NCBI GenBank assembly: GCA_029718625.1
Contig: CM056379.1
Location: 53,093,579-53,157,578 of the forward strand
Direction of reading: 5' to 3'
DNA length: 64,000 nt
DNA from: Synaphobranchus kaupii
Lineage: Eukaryota; Chordata; Actinopteri; Anguilliformes; Synaphobranchidae
Positions 1 through 11,410 of the stretch are shown one piece after another. The notes beneath the pieces are model-generated. The model worked only from the letters and a program-made list of their open reading frames with translations, did not search any database and had not been told where the DNA came from. The first letter of the stretch is position 1. Each line of letters starts with the position of its first letter. The position numbers and the translations under genes were made by a program.

Positions 1-80
1 CGACTAATAAAAATGTTTAGTCGCACTTGACAGATTTTTGGTCGCATGTGCGACCAAAATGGTCACACTCTGGAGCCCTG
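1..80. mobile_element. hAT-like element end (partial)
   Basis: The segment ends in GAGCCCTG, the complement of a CAGGGCTC start, which is typical of hAT termini. It contains the small palindromic stretch GGTCGCATGTGCGACC. The other end lies outside the window, so no target duplication can be checked. The family assignment is from memory. Confidence 0.4.
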
Positions 81-408
81 GAGGGTGTACGCGCGTTGTG
101 CACACGCCTATGTAGACGCACTTATATGCGCCGTTAAAATAACATGTAAACAACTGCGACATGATTTTTAGTGGTTTTAGCGCAAGCACTTTCTGCTGGC
201 TCAAGATAGCAATACGGCAAAAATAATCCTGGCCACACCTCATTTTAAGACCAACACGCCAAGTTCACTTGCTATGGGCGCAACATCACTTGGTATTTTA
301 CCGACGTAAGCGCTAGGGGCTATAATGAACCCTGTGCCGGGTGTAAGATGGCAAAGACTCTTGCGTTTGGGTTAGCGCTGCTTAGTGCCAGGGTGTAAGA
401 TAGGGCCC
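81..408. mobile_element. Harbinger-like non-autonomous element, copy 1 (one end)
   Basis: This segment is a close copy of 49331-49667, with a deletion of about a dozen bases near 160. Both copies stop at the same terminal bases, GTGTAAGATAGGGCCC, which read outward as GGGCCCTATCTTACAC, a common fish terminus that I associate with PIF/Harbinger elements. It abuts a broken coding fragment at 409. The opposite terminus is not present. The family name is an inference; the paired copies are seen directly. Confidence 0.5.
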
Positions 409-541
409 TTGATGTTTGACAAACAATGCTCTCGCAGCAAAGGGCACATGCAACTTGATCTTTTTGATGAATACATCCAATTGAGTCTGTCCAGTCTTTT
501 TGAAATGGGCAAACATCTACTCTAGCTTGTTTGACTGCCAT
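409..541 (-). pseudogene. BED-type zinc-finger-like N-terminal fragment, truncated
   Basis: Reading from an ATG at 541, the minus strand encodes about 44 residues starting MAVKQARVDV, with FQKDWTDS, then a cysteine cluster (CALCCES, then C three residues on). This resembles the start of fish ZBED/GTF2IRD2-like proteins, where a short head is followed by a C2H2-like BED finger. Reading stops being protein-like exactly at the GGGCCC terminus of the neighbouring element at 408, so the His half of the finger is missing. It is either a domesticated-gene retrocopy or part of a hAT transposase. The resemblance is recalled, not searched. Confidence 0.4.
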
Positions 542-2212
542 ATTAAACTAAATACTGGAAGCAAACTTGAATATGAGTTTTCTAGCATAACATATGGCAA
601 AACCAACATACTAGCTCATGGTGGTAATTAGGTCAGATCCTGTCTGTGCTTAATGGTCATAGTGGTTGAAAAAATAAATAAAGAAAACAACAGAGGTATG
701 GAGCTTGAGTTGGAAATGTTGTTTTTTCACCAATCAGCGTACGAGGGAAACCTGCCCCACGTGTCATAGGTTGCTGTCCCCTGTGATAGGCCATCATTTT
801 TTCTCTGTTTCATGCCAGTTCTGTTCTTAACAACTTATGCTAATTATGTATCCTATTTTAGACAAGCAGGCACAAAGGTATTAATGAGGAGACAATCGTA
901 AATCACTGAACGCATCCATTTTACATGAAGAGAAAAGATATGTTAATGTTGATATGTTAATATGTTAAAACAGGCAACAAAAACTGCTGTGATTTATACA
1001 TGTCTGGCCTTATGAAAGATAATTCCTATACAATTGTAACATTGTCAGAGATGCTATCATTAACATTGCAACTATGTGAGTCATATACTTCACCAGGGCT
1101 GTAAACCCTTTATTTATTTATTTTTTGGTAATGTTACTTTTTTCTAAACTCATATTCTGGTGGATTTTGTTTCTACTGGCACTCACTCTGAAAGGCATCT
1201 AAGCCATTCTTATAATTTTTACATCTATGCCCTTCCATGTTAAGCCATTTAGCATGTGCATTCTACACTGTTTGTTTGCATCTTACTTGCCCTTGAGTAA
1301 CAGCATTCCCCTTTCCCAAGCCGATCCAAAAACTCCACTTTGTTTTCCTTCCACACAACAAGGTATCAGCAATGTGGCACATTAAATTAGAGGCTCCTTG
1401 GTGGTGAAAATTAAATGAGTCTGAAAGTGACAGATTCAAATAAACTGATCATGTGCTTTACCGGGACCCTCTATGCCCTGGCAGCACTTATTTTCTGCGG
1501 TAAACAAGTGGTGTTGTTATACCTGATGTAAAGAAAATCATTCTAATGGACTATGGACAGGTTAGAGGTTAGCATTCACAATCCTGCATCAAGCCTTTAG
1601 GATGATGATAACTATGATGACGATTTATTCAGTGGGCATCACAGAATTTCATTTTTAAGTTTTAAAACATTGCACAACCAAGACCTCATAAAGATGCTCC
1701 CAATGAAATGCACTGTGCCTTTTGATTAAACAAGCATGGAGTGTCAATCAGACTCAGCTGAAGAGCCCACCCGCACTTGCCCTGAATTGTTAACTGCAAC
1801 TGCCATTCTCACTCAGCGTCACATTAAACAATGGTACTGCCGCCTTCCTGGGCACACTTTTTCACATATACTCCCCCTGTGTGGGAAAACCTCTACCTTT
1901 AACATTGCATATTCTTTTCTCCTCACATTTATTTTTACCATATGTACAAGTGCAAACTTGCAAAAAAATAAATAACTAACAAAAACAGACCATTGAGCTA
2001 AATTTGCTCTTATGTCCGCCAGCAGATGACAGAGTCCAGAATGTGTCATTACTAATGCAAAATACTGAATGCAATTAAACACTGTCAATAACATTTACAC
2101 ACAGCAAAAACAGAAAATAACCCGCTTTACTAGTAATAGCAATGCTCTGCATGCAATTGGGCAGTTCAAGACTTTGGAAGATTCATTCCTATATCTCTTG
2201 GAAAGGGATTAT
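542..2212. other. AT-rich DNA, no recognised feature
   Basis: No coding potential, terminal repeats or tandem arrays were recognised. Short open frames here have no protein-like composition. Confidence 0.6.
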
Positions 2213-2874
2213 TTAAAGGGTAAGTACACTCTATATCACTTTTTTTTCGCTGTAAAGGTGTTTGTATGCCTACCTTATAATGAAACTTATTCATGCATTC
2301 CGTTATTTCAACAATTCTGAAATAATATTGCATATCATAAGAAACTGGTAGAAAAGCGTCTTTGTGCTGCCCCTAACGGTTGAAATTTCCTTTCTGCCCC
2401 CCACACTGCCCCCGCCCCAATCGTGATGTCAGAGTACCTCTTTAGAGGTACCTCTATGTCATATGGATAATTGTTGTGCCCACAATGGAAACAACCGGCA
2501 CCTGATTGGTTAGACCCACTACTACGTTACTTTCGTTTCGGCTTCACGTTTTTAAACCGGAACAACGTGGCGTCCTGTTCAACTCTCTTATTCCACCTAA
2601 ATAGTCCACTAAAATATGTTTCTAAAAATATTCGAGGTGAGAAATAGGCCAAGCAATTGCTGAATCTTGTTTCATATTTGATGTGCAGTGTCTATTTTGA
2701 CAGTTTGAGCCAAGTTATACAAAATAATTTGTACAATGTACGTTCATTTATGCAAATGATGATGGACACAGCTCCTCCCCCCCGCCCCTTTCCCTCGCTC
2801 AACCCACAAAGTATTTTTCAAAATTGTGTAGTAGGCGGAGACAGGCTGAGACAGTGGGTGTACTTACTCTTTAA
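2213..2874. mobile_element. TTAA-flanked MITE, copy A
   Basis: The 662-bp element is bounded by TTAA on both sides. Its inverted ends are TTAAAGGGTAAGTACAC and GTGTACTTACTCTTTAA, with one mismatch. It is strongly similar over its whole length to copy B at 4523-5167. A TTAA target points to the piggyBac or Kolobok superfamilies. It has no transposase reading frame, so it would depend on another element. Confidence 0.75.
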
Positions 2875-4522
2875 TATGCAGCAGGAGAACCCAGACCTGC
2901 ATCTGTCAAACCCTGTACCGATGGGGCATTCCCCCTGAGGAACTGCCCTCTAACAATGAAGGAAGCAGCAGACATCAGAACCTGGTTTGTAATTTGCGAT
3001 TAGCGGCTGGATCAAAGTTTTAATTTAATCCGAGAGCCGAATATGCATGCATATATTTGCATACTAATAGGAGGAAATTATTTTTAGCAGGTGGTATTGC
3101 TCAAGATGGTCAACTGAGGGGAATTTGGTATTTACAGTATACATCTAACAGGTTGAGGTCAATATTTGGACATGCATGGATCTGCATGAATCTGCATATC
3201 CAACAAGTAAAGGATGTTAACAAGGGAAATGTCACCAGTTCTACACCATGATAATACTTTTTTAAAAGACTCTGCTTTGTAATAATATTGCTGTGTACCA
3301 TAAAATGTGCCTCCCTACAGAGCAACAGCAGGGAATCAAATGAAAAACAATGTGTAAAAAAAAAAAAATGTATTTCCAGTATGTTCTCTCATTTGATCAA
3401 TCAGGAAGTAAACAAAAGAGGGTAATAACCAGAGACCCTTCTCTCCAATAATCCTTTTTGACAACAACTGGGCAGACAGCTGTGTCAACATCAGCCCAGA
3501 GCTCTCTCAATAAAACCTGTCCTTTATATCATTGGGTGCAAAATCTTTTGTGCCATGGATGTGGAGTGAGCACAGAAAAAAGGGTGCTCCATAGAGCTAG
3601 CATGAGCCTAGCGGCTACGAGGATGTGCTGCCAAACACGATGCTCTTTTGTAAAGGTTGTCTGCCCCCTAAACGCTCTCTTCTTTATTGATGCAATTTTT
3701 TCTCTCTCGCGCTGAAGATGCCGAATAGCCCTGGTTTAAATTAAATTCTCCATCCAAGGTTGTTTATTAAAGGCAAGCGAGGGAGGGAGGGTTTGTGCAG
3801 CCAGGGACGATAAAGCAAATGAATGCTCTCCTCTTCGGCTCTGCTCCCTGTGCCATTTAGCTCCGACAATAGCGCAACGGTAAACGCTGACCCATGAGTG
3901 GTCACACAAATCACCAGGGACATGGCTGACCCTGCCACCTCTCTCTCTTCTGCATTGTGCTCCAGGAGAAGGCAGGCAGTCAATCTCTGTGGTGGAATGG
4001 AGGAAAACGCCAATGGGCATGGCCTTGCCAGGCGTATAGGCCCGTTCACTTTTCCCCCCACACAAATCCACGCTGATTTGCCACTCACTGTCCAACAAAA
4101 GGCCTTCTTTAAAGATTTCAATTTCTCCCCATTTTCTCATAACAATGTGCGGTGGACAAAAAATAAAAATAAAATAAAACCTTAAGATTTTGAAGAAGTG
4201 GTCTGAATGAAGGGCTGATCATACTTGCCTATGCAAGTTGTTTGGTTTAATGATCAGGAAGCAATGGGAGCTGTGTAGCTAGGGCATTCTGTGTGGCAGC
4301 CGCATTATAGAATGAAAGTTGATACTGATTAGTGCCTTTTCACTCGACATTACAAATTTGTGGCCTCCCACTTCCACTAATAACTGCTAATTGTCACACC
4401 ACGGGGGAGGCAGGGTGAGCTGACTTTCAGGCCAGCTACAGTTACAGAAGAACTGTGGTGGAATGACCATGAAGGTTAAGTGACTTTGAACTTAACAAAT
4501 TAAACTTCTGAATAATGTGGTC
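2875..4522. other. Unique DNA with a GC-richer block at 3740-4180
   Basis: No gene was recognised. The block at about 3740-4180 has more G+C than its surroundings, no repeat signature, and overlapping open frames on both strands. It includes GGCTGACCCTGCC and a motif around 3860-3900 rich in CpG. This looks more like conserved non-coding sequence than like an exon, because no frame has splice signals or domain motifs. That is an inference only. Confidence 0.25.
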
Positions 4523-5167
4523 TTAAAGGGTAAGTACACTCTAGATCACTTTCCCCCCCCCCCCGCTGTAAACGTGTTTCTATACCTACCTTATAATAAA
4601 ACGTATTCATGCATTATTTCAACAATTCTTAAATAATATTGTATATCATAAGAAACTGGTAAAAAGGCGTCTTTGTGCTGCCCGTGCTAACGGTTGAAAT
4701 TTCCTTTCTGCTCCCCACACTGCTCCCACCCCCGCCCCAATCGTGATGTCAGAGTACCTCTTTGGAGGTACCTCTACATCATATGGATAATTTTTCTCTC
4801 CCACAATGGAAACAGCCGGCAACTGATTGGTTAGACCCGCTACGTTACTTTTGTTTTGGCTCCACGTTTTTAAACCGGAACATCGTAGCATTCTGTTCAT
4901 AAACTCTCTTATTCCACCTAAATATGTTTCTAAAAATATTTGAGGTGAGAAATAGGCCATGCAGTTGCTGAATCTTGATTGATATTTGATGCGCAATGTC
5001 TAGTTTGACAGTTTAATCGTAATAATTTGTACAAAGTACGTTCATTTATGCAAATGACAATGGACACAGCTCCTCCGCCCCCACTCCTCTCCCTCACTCA
5101 ACCAACCCACAAAGTATTTTTCAAAATTGTGTAGTAGGCAGAGACAGTGGGTGTACTTACTCTTTAA
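4523..5167. mobile_element. TTAA-flanked MITE, copy B
   Basis: This is the second copy of the 2213-2874 element, in the same orientation, with TTAA at both ends and the same GGGTAAGTACAC terminus. It differs by many substitutions and small indels, including loss of about 12 bases before AATATGTTTC and expansion of a C run at about 4553-4564. The divergence argues for two independent old insertions or an old local duplication. Confidence 0.75.
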
Positions 5168-5820
5168 AACTGAAAATTGAATCTAATTGGAGCTCTACCT
5201 GAGACTATGCATTGAGGACTCTTTGCTTCTTTAACTATTTAGCTAGTTGCTTTGTCTCTGTCTTTCTTCTGTCCTTCTGTCTCCTGTAAAATAATATACC
5301 ATGAGACCTGACAAGTATCGGCCTGTGGGTCCCTCAAATATGCCATAAAAGCCACAATGGACGAGATCTGTGGCATTTTTTTTATTTATTTGCCAAAATT
5401 CCAATTTTAAAAATGAACAGGATATATTCACTGTGCATTAGTTTGGTTTTGGTTGCAACTTACATGTTAAAGACCAAATTTCGCCCGTCAGCCGTTTTAG
5501 CACCAATTACAAAGCCACTTGGCAGATCAACTCATCTGATCAGTATCTCACCTTAAACCAAATACGGGAAAGACTTGTTCAGCTGTTTTTATATAGTTAA
5601 GTATGTAGAAAATTACATTAAGACTTTTCCAACGATCTAGCTCAAATTCTACAACTCTAATTGCTAAAGTAGACATAGCGATATGTCGGGCATGATATGG
5701 ACTAATGCTCTTGATGGATCACATTTCTGTTTATTGTACAGTTTTTAAATACATTAATTCCCCATTGACTTATTGAGGCATAAATTATGTAGCAACATGA
5801 TGACTGTTAAACCACAGATT
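5168..5820. other. No recognised feature
   Basis: AT-rich sequence with no protein-like frame, repeat or RNA signature that I could identify. Confidence 0.55.
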
Positions 5821-6791
5821 GGGCCGCATTTATCATTCAGACATACGTACAAATCTGATCGTAAAGTGAGCATACGGCCATTTTTAGGGAAATTTCAGGA
5901 TTTATGAAAATGGACGTGGGTGTACGGTACGAAGAAATCTCACGACAGCTCTCGACCTTGCGTACTTTTCCCAGTGGCGAGGCAGCGACATTGCATGCAA
6001 TGAACAGCAAGGTAGTAGTTGTGCAGCCTATAATGAAAGCAAATAACTTTTGTTCAGAGCGCTGTGGAGTCAACAGGTGATAAACAAAAAGTTACTCTTT
6101 GAAAAACATGTTGGTTATGTGAGCTTTAAAATCAGAGTTTGCCTTAAATGAGTAGCTGATTATAAAAATGGCACATCAAGTCATTCCATTTATGAAAATA
6201 TTAAAAGCAGTTAATGCATCTGGGCAATATTTTAAAATGCACTTGACTTACATGTTGTGGCTGTAGACTTACGTTGTGTAGCCTAATTGTCAAAAATAGC
6301 ATCTGAATAAGTTGATTTTTAATCACTATTAGTTTAATTGCTATTGTGCAGCCTAAATGGAATGAAGCAGAAGCCGGTTAAAATTTTTAGAGACAGCCAT
6401 ATGAAAATAATTACGCCAGTCATGTTTTATGCAAGACGCAAAACTGTTCATATTTTTTCTATAAATCCGATCTAGTTTTATTAGCCTAGAAGACCTAACC
6501 AACGTTGCAACCAGCGTGATAGAAATCTTGACAAATCAAGTCAGTCACGTCTTTTATCACGTTACACGTTATGACGTTACAAATATAGATAATAAAACGG
6601 GCGTGTGAGTATGGTAATTCATAATGATGTTAACGCGCTTCCTAATATATGATGAAGTCTGATTTATCATACATTTACGCTCAGATCAGTGATTTACACA
6701 AGTTTGATGAATCACACGTGAGAATGTCGTACACAAGCTGGATTCGTCAAACATACGCTACTTTTTACGACCATATTGATCAATGAGGCCC
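5821..6791. mobile_element. Harbinger-like non-autonomous element
   Basis: The 971-bp segment starts GGGCCGCATTTATCA and ends TGATCAATGAGGCCC, an imperfect inverted pair of about 15 bp. It is flanked by ATT on both sides (5818-5820 and 6792-6794), consistent with a 3-bp target duplication, although Harbinger usually duplicates TWA. No transposase or Myb-like frame is visible inside. The boundaries are well supported; the superfamily is an inference. Confidence 0.55.
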
Positions 6792-6847
6792 ATTGTGTTT
6801 CCTGCATGCAAGATTTTACTCGTTCTGTCTCTGCTGACGCTGTAAAC

Positions 6848-7034
6848 CAGGGATGCCCAACCTTGTTCCTGGAGAGCTACCATCCTGTAGGTTTTCACTC
6901 CAACCCTAACAAAGCACACCTCATTCAACAGCTAGAGATCTGATTGAGCTTCTAATTAGCAGGTGTGCCAGATTAGGGTTGAAATGAAAACCTACAGGAT
7001 GGTAGATCTCCAGGAACAGGGTTGGCCAGCCCTG
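6848..7034. mobile_element. hAT-like MITE with 8-bp target duplication
   Basis: The 187-bp element begins CAGGGATGCCCAACC and ends GGTTGGCCAGCCCTG. The inverted arms extend for roughly 60 bp and include CCTGTAGGTTTTCA and its complement. The flanks are CTGTAAAC and CTCTAAAC, an 8-bp target duplication with one mismatch, the length made by hAT transposases. This is a very common fish MITE type. Confidence 0.8.
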
Positions 7035-8023
7035 CTCTAAACTGCCACAGCATAGAAACCAGCCGGCGGTACTGTTACCTATTTTTAACCTAAAACTAAG
7101 TCCAAAGCGAGTTTAGAATTTTATGCTATAGTTTAACATTTTTCTGAATCACAAGAAGTGTGGGCAAGTCAACTTGCGAGAACGCTTAAAAGATATTTTT
7201 CCATGTCAGTAATGATCAGTTCCACACAGCTCAAACCGAACGGCATTACATGCTAACGTTAACTTAGCTAGTGACACTGGCTAATATCTAGCTTAGCTAG
7301 CTAGCTAGAGAGCTAAAATAAAACTGTTGGTAGCTAGCCTACTAACGTTACTCCTTTTCAGACATGTCCACAACATTATCAGTAGCCTAACGTTAATGAA
7401 GCTACAAGCGCCACAGTGTGAGCTATCAGCTAGGTAGCTAGCTAATAATAATAATAATAAAATATAATTTTGGTTTATCACAGCCCTGTCTAAGGCAAAC
7501 CAGTAAACGGAAGTCTATTGGCTCTTATGGTTAAGTTAGTATTTTAGCTATTGATGTAAATGTACATACTACGTACACACGTATTAGGATAAATTTTTTA
7601 TAAGGTTGGTTCATTTTTATGCAAATACAATACCACAAAGGACGATTGAATTAACCAGCGTCTTCCCCTTGATGAATTTGTTTAGCAACCCATAGCCATT
7701 AGTCAGTAGCCACCCTTACTCACTCTTCTCACAGGCAAGCAACACAACAATGTCATCTCAGCAGATATACAGTATGTGCAAAGAGAAGGGTATAAAGACG
7801 AATACGCAAGTTGTTTGGTTTAATGATCTGGAAGTAATTCAACTGTTCCAATCACGGTCTATGGTTCCAATCCACTGGGAAATTGTGTGAATACGGTGAG
7901 TCCACGATAGCTAGCTCAATTAATGTTATATGATAGCAAATAGCTATCGGTAACAACAGAAGCACGGTTTCTCAGATAAAAAAACAATCTGAACAAACGA
8001 CGTAAAAAAAAAATAAAAGCCAA
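7035..8023. other. No gene; short GCTA and AAT repeats
   Basis: Contains GCTAGCTA runs near 7290-7315 and 7430-7445 and an (AAT)n tract at about 7443-7460. Nothing coding was recognised. Confidence 0.55.
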
Positions 8024-8302
8024 GTTACTCACGCATAGCCTACAGAGCGCTGTCTATAAGTCCTTAATTCCAACTTGCAAAAACTAGGCCTGCCTTTAAA
8101 AGTATTGATATCAAAATGTGGCCAAGTTACAACTAACAATATTGCCTATCGTAGCTCACACTAAATAAACTAGCTCTATTCCAAAGCAATGCGATCCAAA
8201 CTTTCCTAAATTGTTTAATGCAACTTGGCCCTTTAGTGTGAGTTTTTGCAAGTTGGAATTAAGGACTTATAGACAGCGCTCTGTAGGCTATGCGTGAGTA
8301 AC
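8024..8302. repeat. Perfect 62-bp inverted repeat with 155-bp spacer
   Basis: The arm at 8024-8085 (starting GTTACTCACGCATAGCC) is the exact reverse complement of 8241-8302. Complementarity continues imperfectly outwards through A/T-rich tracts towards CGACGT at about 7998 and AACGTCG at about 8325, and weakly inwards (CACACTAAA near 8157 against TTTAGTGTG at 8232). Perfect arms imply recent origin or correction. It may be a young hairpin element, or an inverted duplication. There is no transposase frame. Confidence 0.8.
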
Positions 8303-9807
8303 TTTATAAAAAAAATTTTTTAACGTCGGAGACGTTTTTGATCAGCTATCACTTATTTTTGGTAGCTAACTAATGATGAACAATGCATGAAGATAATGAC
8401 ATTGAGAGAGACATGCATACAGAATAGTACATGCATTCTAAATAAATGCATGCAGACATTCGCGTAACCATAACGCCCTCTACTGACGAGAATTATAACA
8501 TTTACCGATAGTCCACAATTACATTAAAAGAGATTGTAGATTAGCTGTATTTAATGTCTAATGAAATACAATGAACAGCACCACCTGAACTATGGATCAT
8601 GAAGAAGCATGTAAATTAATTAACCAAGTCTATGGAGACATGCATGCACAATAGGCTAGACGCAAACACATTGTAGCTGAAAGAAATACAGCCTAAAATA
8701 TGGAAATACAGTTGTAAAATAGGTGTATTAGTATTTTATAGAAATAATTAAACACTGGCTTGTCGGATGCGTAGCCTAACTCCAAGCGTCCATGTCTGGG
8801 CTACGAGCTGCCGAAGTTCATAAGGACAGCATAATACCTTCGTAGTTATTTTTTTTCCGGTAGTGTAGTCTAACGTTGTCTGCGGGAAATCTTTTGGTAC
8901 CGGACCATGTAGCTAGGTTTAGTTTAGTTTTCTGTAGTGCAATGGATGTATAAGGCATGTTGATTCACTTCGTAGTAGCCTAGCTTGTACCTGCTTCCTG
9001 ACTAGCAGCTGACTGACGTTTCTCTGGCAAAACCTATTTTTATACAGTCTTTGGGCAAAACTAACGTTGGCTAACAAGCTTAATTGGACAACACATATTT
9101 CCCAGGAATCTTAGCCAGCAAGAAAACAATAGATACTACTAAGAAAGTAGCCTACCAGAGATTATTCTTCTGATTATTATTATAATTAAAAGTGTTTGCA
9201 GTAAGATACATTGTCTGTAGAGTAGCGTAGACTAGGGCAATGTTTGGAGGCTATAGTAGGCAAAATCTTTTAAAAGTAACTAACCATGAATCAGATATGT
9301 TTAGGGAATTGGAGGTTTATAAATCCGATCTCGTAAGGGATTGCAGCTTATAGTAGGCTATCGTCAATTCTTAATGTATTATCGTAAATTCTTAATTTTC
9401 CTAGTAGTTAATTTTATGTTGACATTGTGTTATGTGTGAAAAGGATACACTGAACAGAGCTGAAGTGAAGAAATGAATGAAGACATAATAAAGAAATGTT
9501 GGCCGAGGTGAGCGTTGAAGGTTCGGTTTCCACAGTGAGTCAGACAGCAAGAGGACAGCAGGCTCCACACAGACTAATATTTTTGTTGGCATTTGTGTGA
9601 GATTAAAACATGTAGCCAATGGCAGTTATTTATAGAATTTATTTTTTACATTAATGCAAGAACGCGATGTTAACCAGATGATATTCTGCGTTGAAACTTT
9701 TTTCTTTGCTTGACAAATGGCCATGAGATGCCTATTCCCATAACGTTAGCTAGCCTATTGCATTACTGCCATGGTGTCCAGTGACTGAATTGTTTATCTA
9801 ACAGGCT
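8303..9807. other. No recognised feature
   Basis: AT-rich sequence with no protein-like frame, terminal repeat or array identified. Confidence 0.5.
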
Positions 9808-10285
9808 ACAAGTGAACAGTTAATATTGTAAACGTATCTTTGCCTTTGCAATAAAAAAACATTCTTGCATGAGAAAACCAGAACACGTGCACACTGTTTG
9901 AGTCCAAAATGAAATTAAACTTTAATATCAACCAGGCGAGGTACAAACTCACGTCTCTCACAATAAGGCTTGACGCTAACCAGAAGACCAAAGGGGTATA
10001 GTCAATGTCGGTCTGACTTTCACCATTTCGTAGTACAGGTAAAAGTGATGTTTTATTGAAAGTGAAACACATACAAGTGAAACATTGAGCAGTTAATATT
10101 GGAAACGTCTTTTGCCTTTGCAATAAAAATACATTTGTTAATGTGAAAATAATAAGTGTAATAAATGAAAAGTATTTAGCAGTTGCACATTGTTTTAGTC
10201 GAAAATAAATTAGTGTCCTGTTGGGCTCAAACCCCCAATCCTCTGTGTGAGAGGCAGCAACTGTAACCAGTAGTCCACAGTAGCT
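9808..10285 (-). repeat. Two tandem SINE-like units with tRNA-like heads
   Basis: Two related units lie on the minus strand, at about 10083-10285 and 9808-9995. Each has a tRNA-like head with a B-box-like motif (GGTTTGAGCCC at 10223-10233; GTTTGTACCTC at 9938-9948) preceded by CTGGTTA. Each has a shared body ending in TATTGCAAAGGCAAA and CAATATTAACTG. The spacer carries ATAAAACATCACTTTTACC, which recurs on the plus strand at about 15037-15056. No tRNA acceptor stem can be formed, so these are not tRNA genes. Confidence 0.4.
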
Positions 10286-11276
10286 TCATAGAATACACAA
10301 AGCCATATAGTGGTTTTGTCTGTGATGTGTGCATATTAGTTTGAAGCATTTTTATTGGGTGATATTCTTGGGAGAGCCAGTATGCGATGTTGTTATCCAA
10401 TGGGGAGAATTATTCTTTGAGGGTACGGAGGCAGGCAGGTAGTGAGGGTCTCTGGGTAGGCAGGAAAAATGGGAAGAAGAAGAAGCAGAAGGAGAAAAAC
10501 CGCAAAATAACCCAAGTTTGGGGCTTTATTGTGGGGATGTGTGACGTTCTATCTGAATGCTGTGTGGTTACATGAGGTCAGAACATACAGAAGTTTATGT
10601 TTTTAAAGGCTGAGAGTCTGTGGTCATTGTGGTTACTTCTGTAGGAAACCCTGAAAAGTGCCAAACTGTTGGTGCTGTATAGGTATGGGGCATGCCCCGC
10701 CAAGCCGTAACTTGGCGGATGGCATACCTGCCATCCCAATACTTCACATATATGTGGAGTTGTTTTCGGTAAGCTACAATGCAACAAAAATATTTCTGTT
10801 AGCCAAGTTTAATAGCTAGCTAATGTTATATCTTCCATTGCCATGTGGTGCTAGCCAGTTTGCTATATTGGGTAAAAAGGAAACTTAACTTTAAAACTGG
10901 AAAAGCCTGATGTTTAACGTAAAGATGTTTACCAGGGAGAAGTATTACCAGCACACAAGCAATTCATTTTGTGGTGTTCTTAATTACAAGCATTTAGTTG
11001 CAAGGCTCAACATCCAAAAACTGGAGGTAGCTAGCCTTGTGTAATGGTAACCGAGTTGGCAACTGTTATGTTAACTACGTTAGAAAAAATAATAACTAAC
11101 GTTAGCTGGAACTTTAGATTTAGCATGCTGAGTTTCATACTTATAGACTTATAGCCTATGTAATTCATCAGCTAGCCAAGCAGGTCTGCACGCTGTGGGA
11201 GTAAGGTTAACGTGAGGTGAGCAAGTAGACTATGATGCGTTTGTGCAAAATGTTTCAAACAAATCCTTCTTTATAC
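10286..11276. other. No gene; short dispersed repeat near 10668
   Basis: A stretch at about 10668-10705 (GTGCTGTATAGGTATGG followed by GCATGCCC) recurs near 56936-56973. The rest is AT-rich with GCTAGC motifs and shows nothing coding. Confidence 0.45.
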
Positions 11277-11343
11277 CTATCCACAGTGGCCCCCTAGTGA
11301 TAGTTGTCAACGTCCCAATTGTAGGATTCATATTTCTCTGAAA
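11277..11343 (+). repeat. 67-bp dispersed repeat, copy 1
   Basis: Highly similar to 60500-60567, sharing GGCCCCCTAG, CGTCCCAATT and TTCATATTTCTCTGAAA. The sequence diverges on both sides, so it looks like a fragment of a longer unrecognised family. Confidence 0.6.
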
Positions 11344-11410
11344 TGATAAATTACAGTTTTAACCCCCAAAAATTTGGACGCAGGATTGTTAAAAGTATAT
11401 TTGTTTACAT

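Noticed and set aside
3736..4140. 134-codon open frame on the minus strand
   Set aside because: Overlapped by open frames on other strands in a GC-richer block; no domain, no splice sites, composition like non-coding sequence.
10215..10285. tRNA gene
   Set aside because: A B-box-like motif is present, but no acceptor or anticodon stem pairs properly; it is more like a SINE head.
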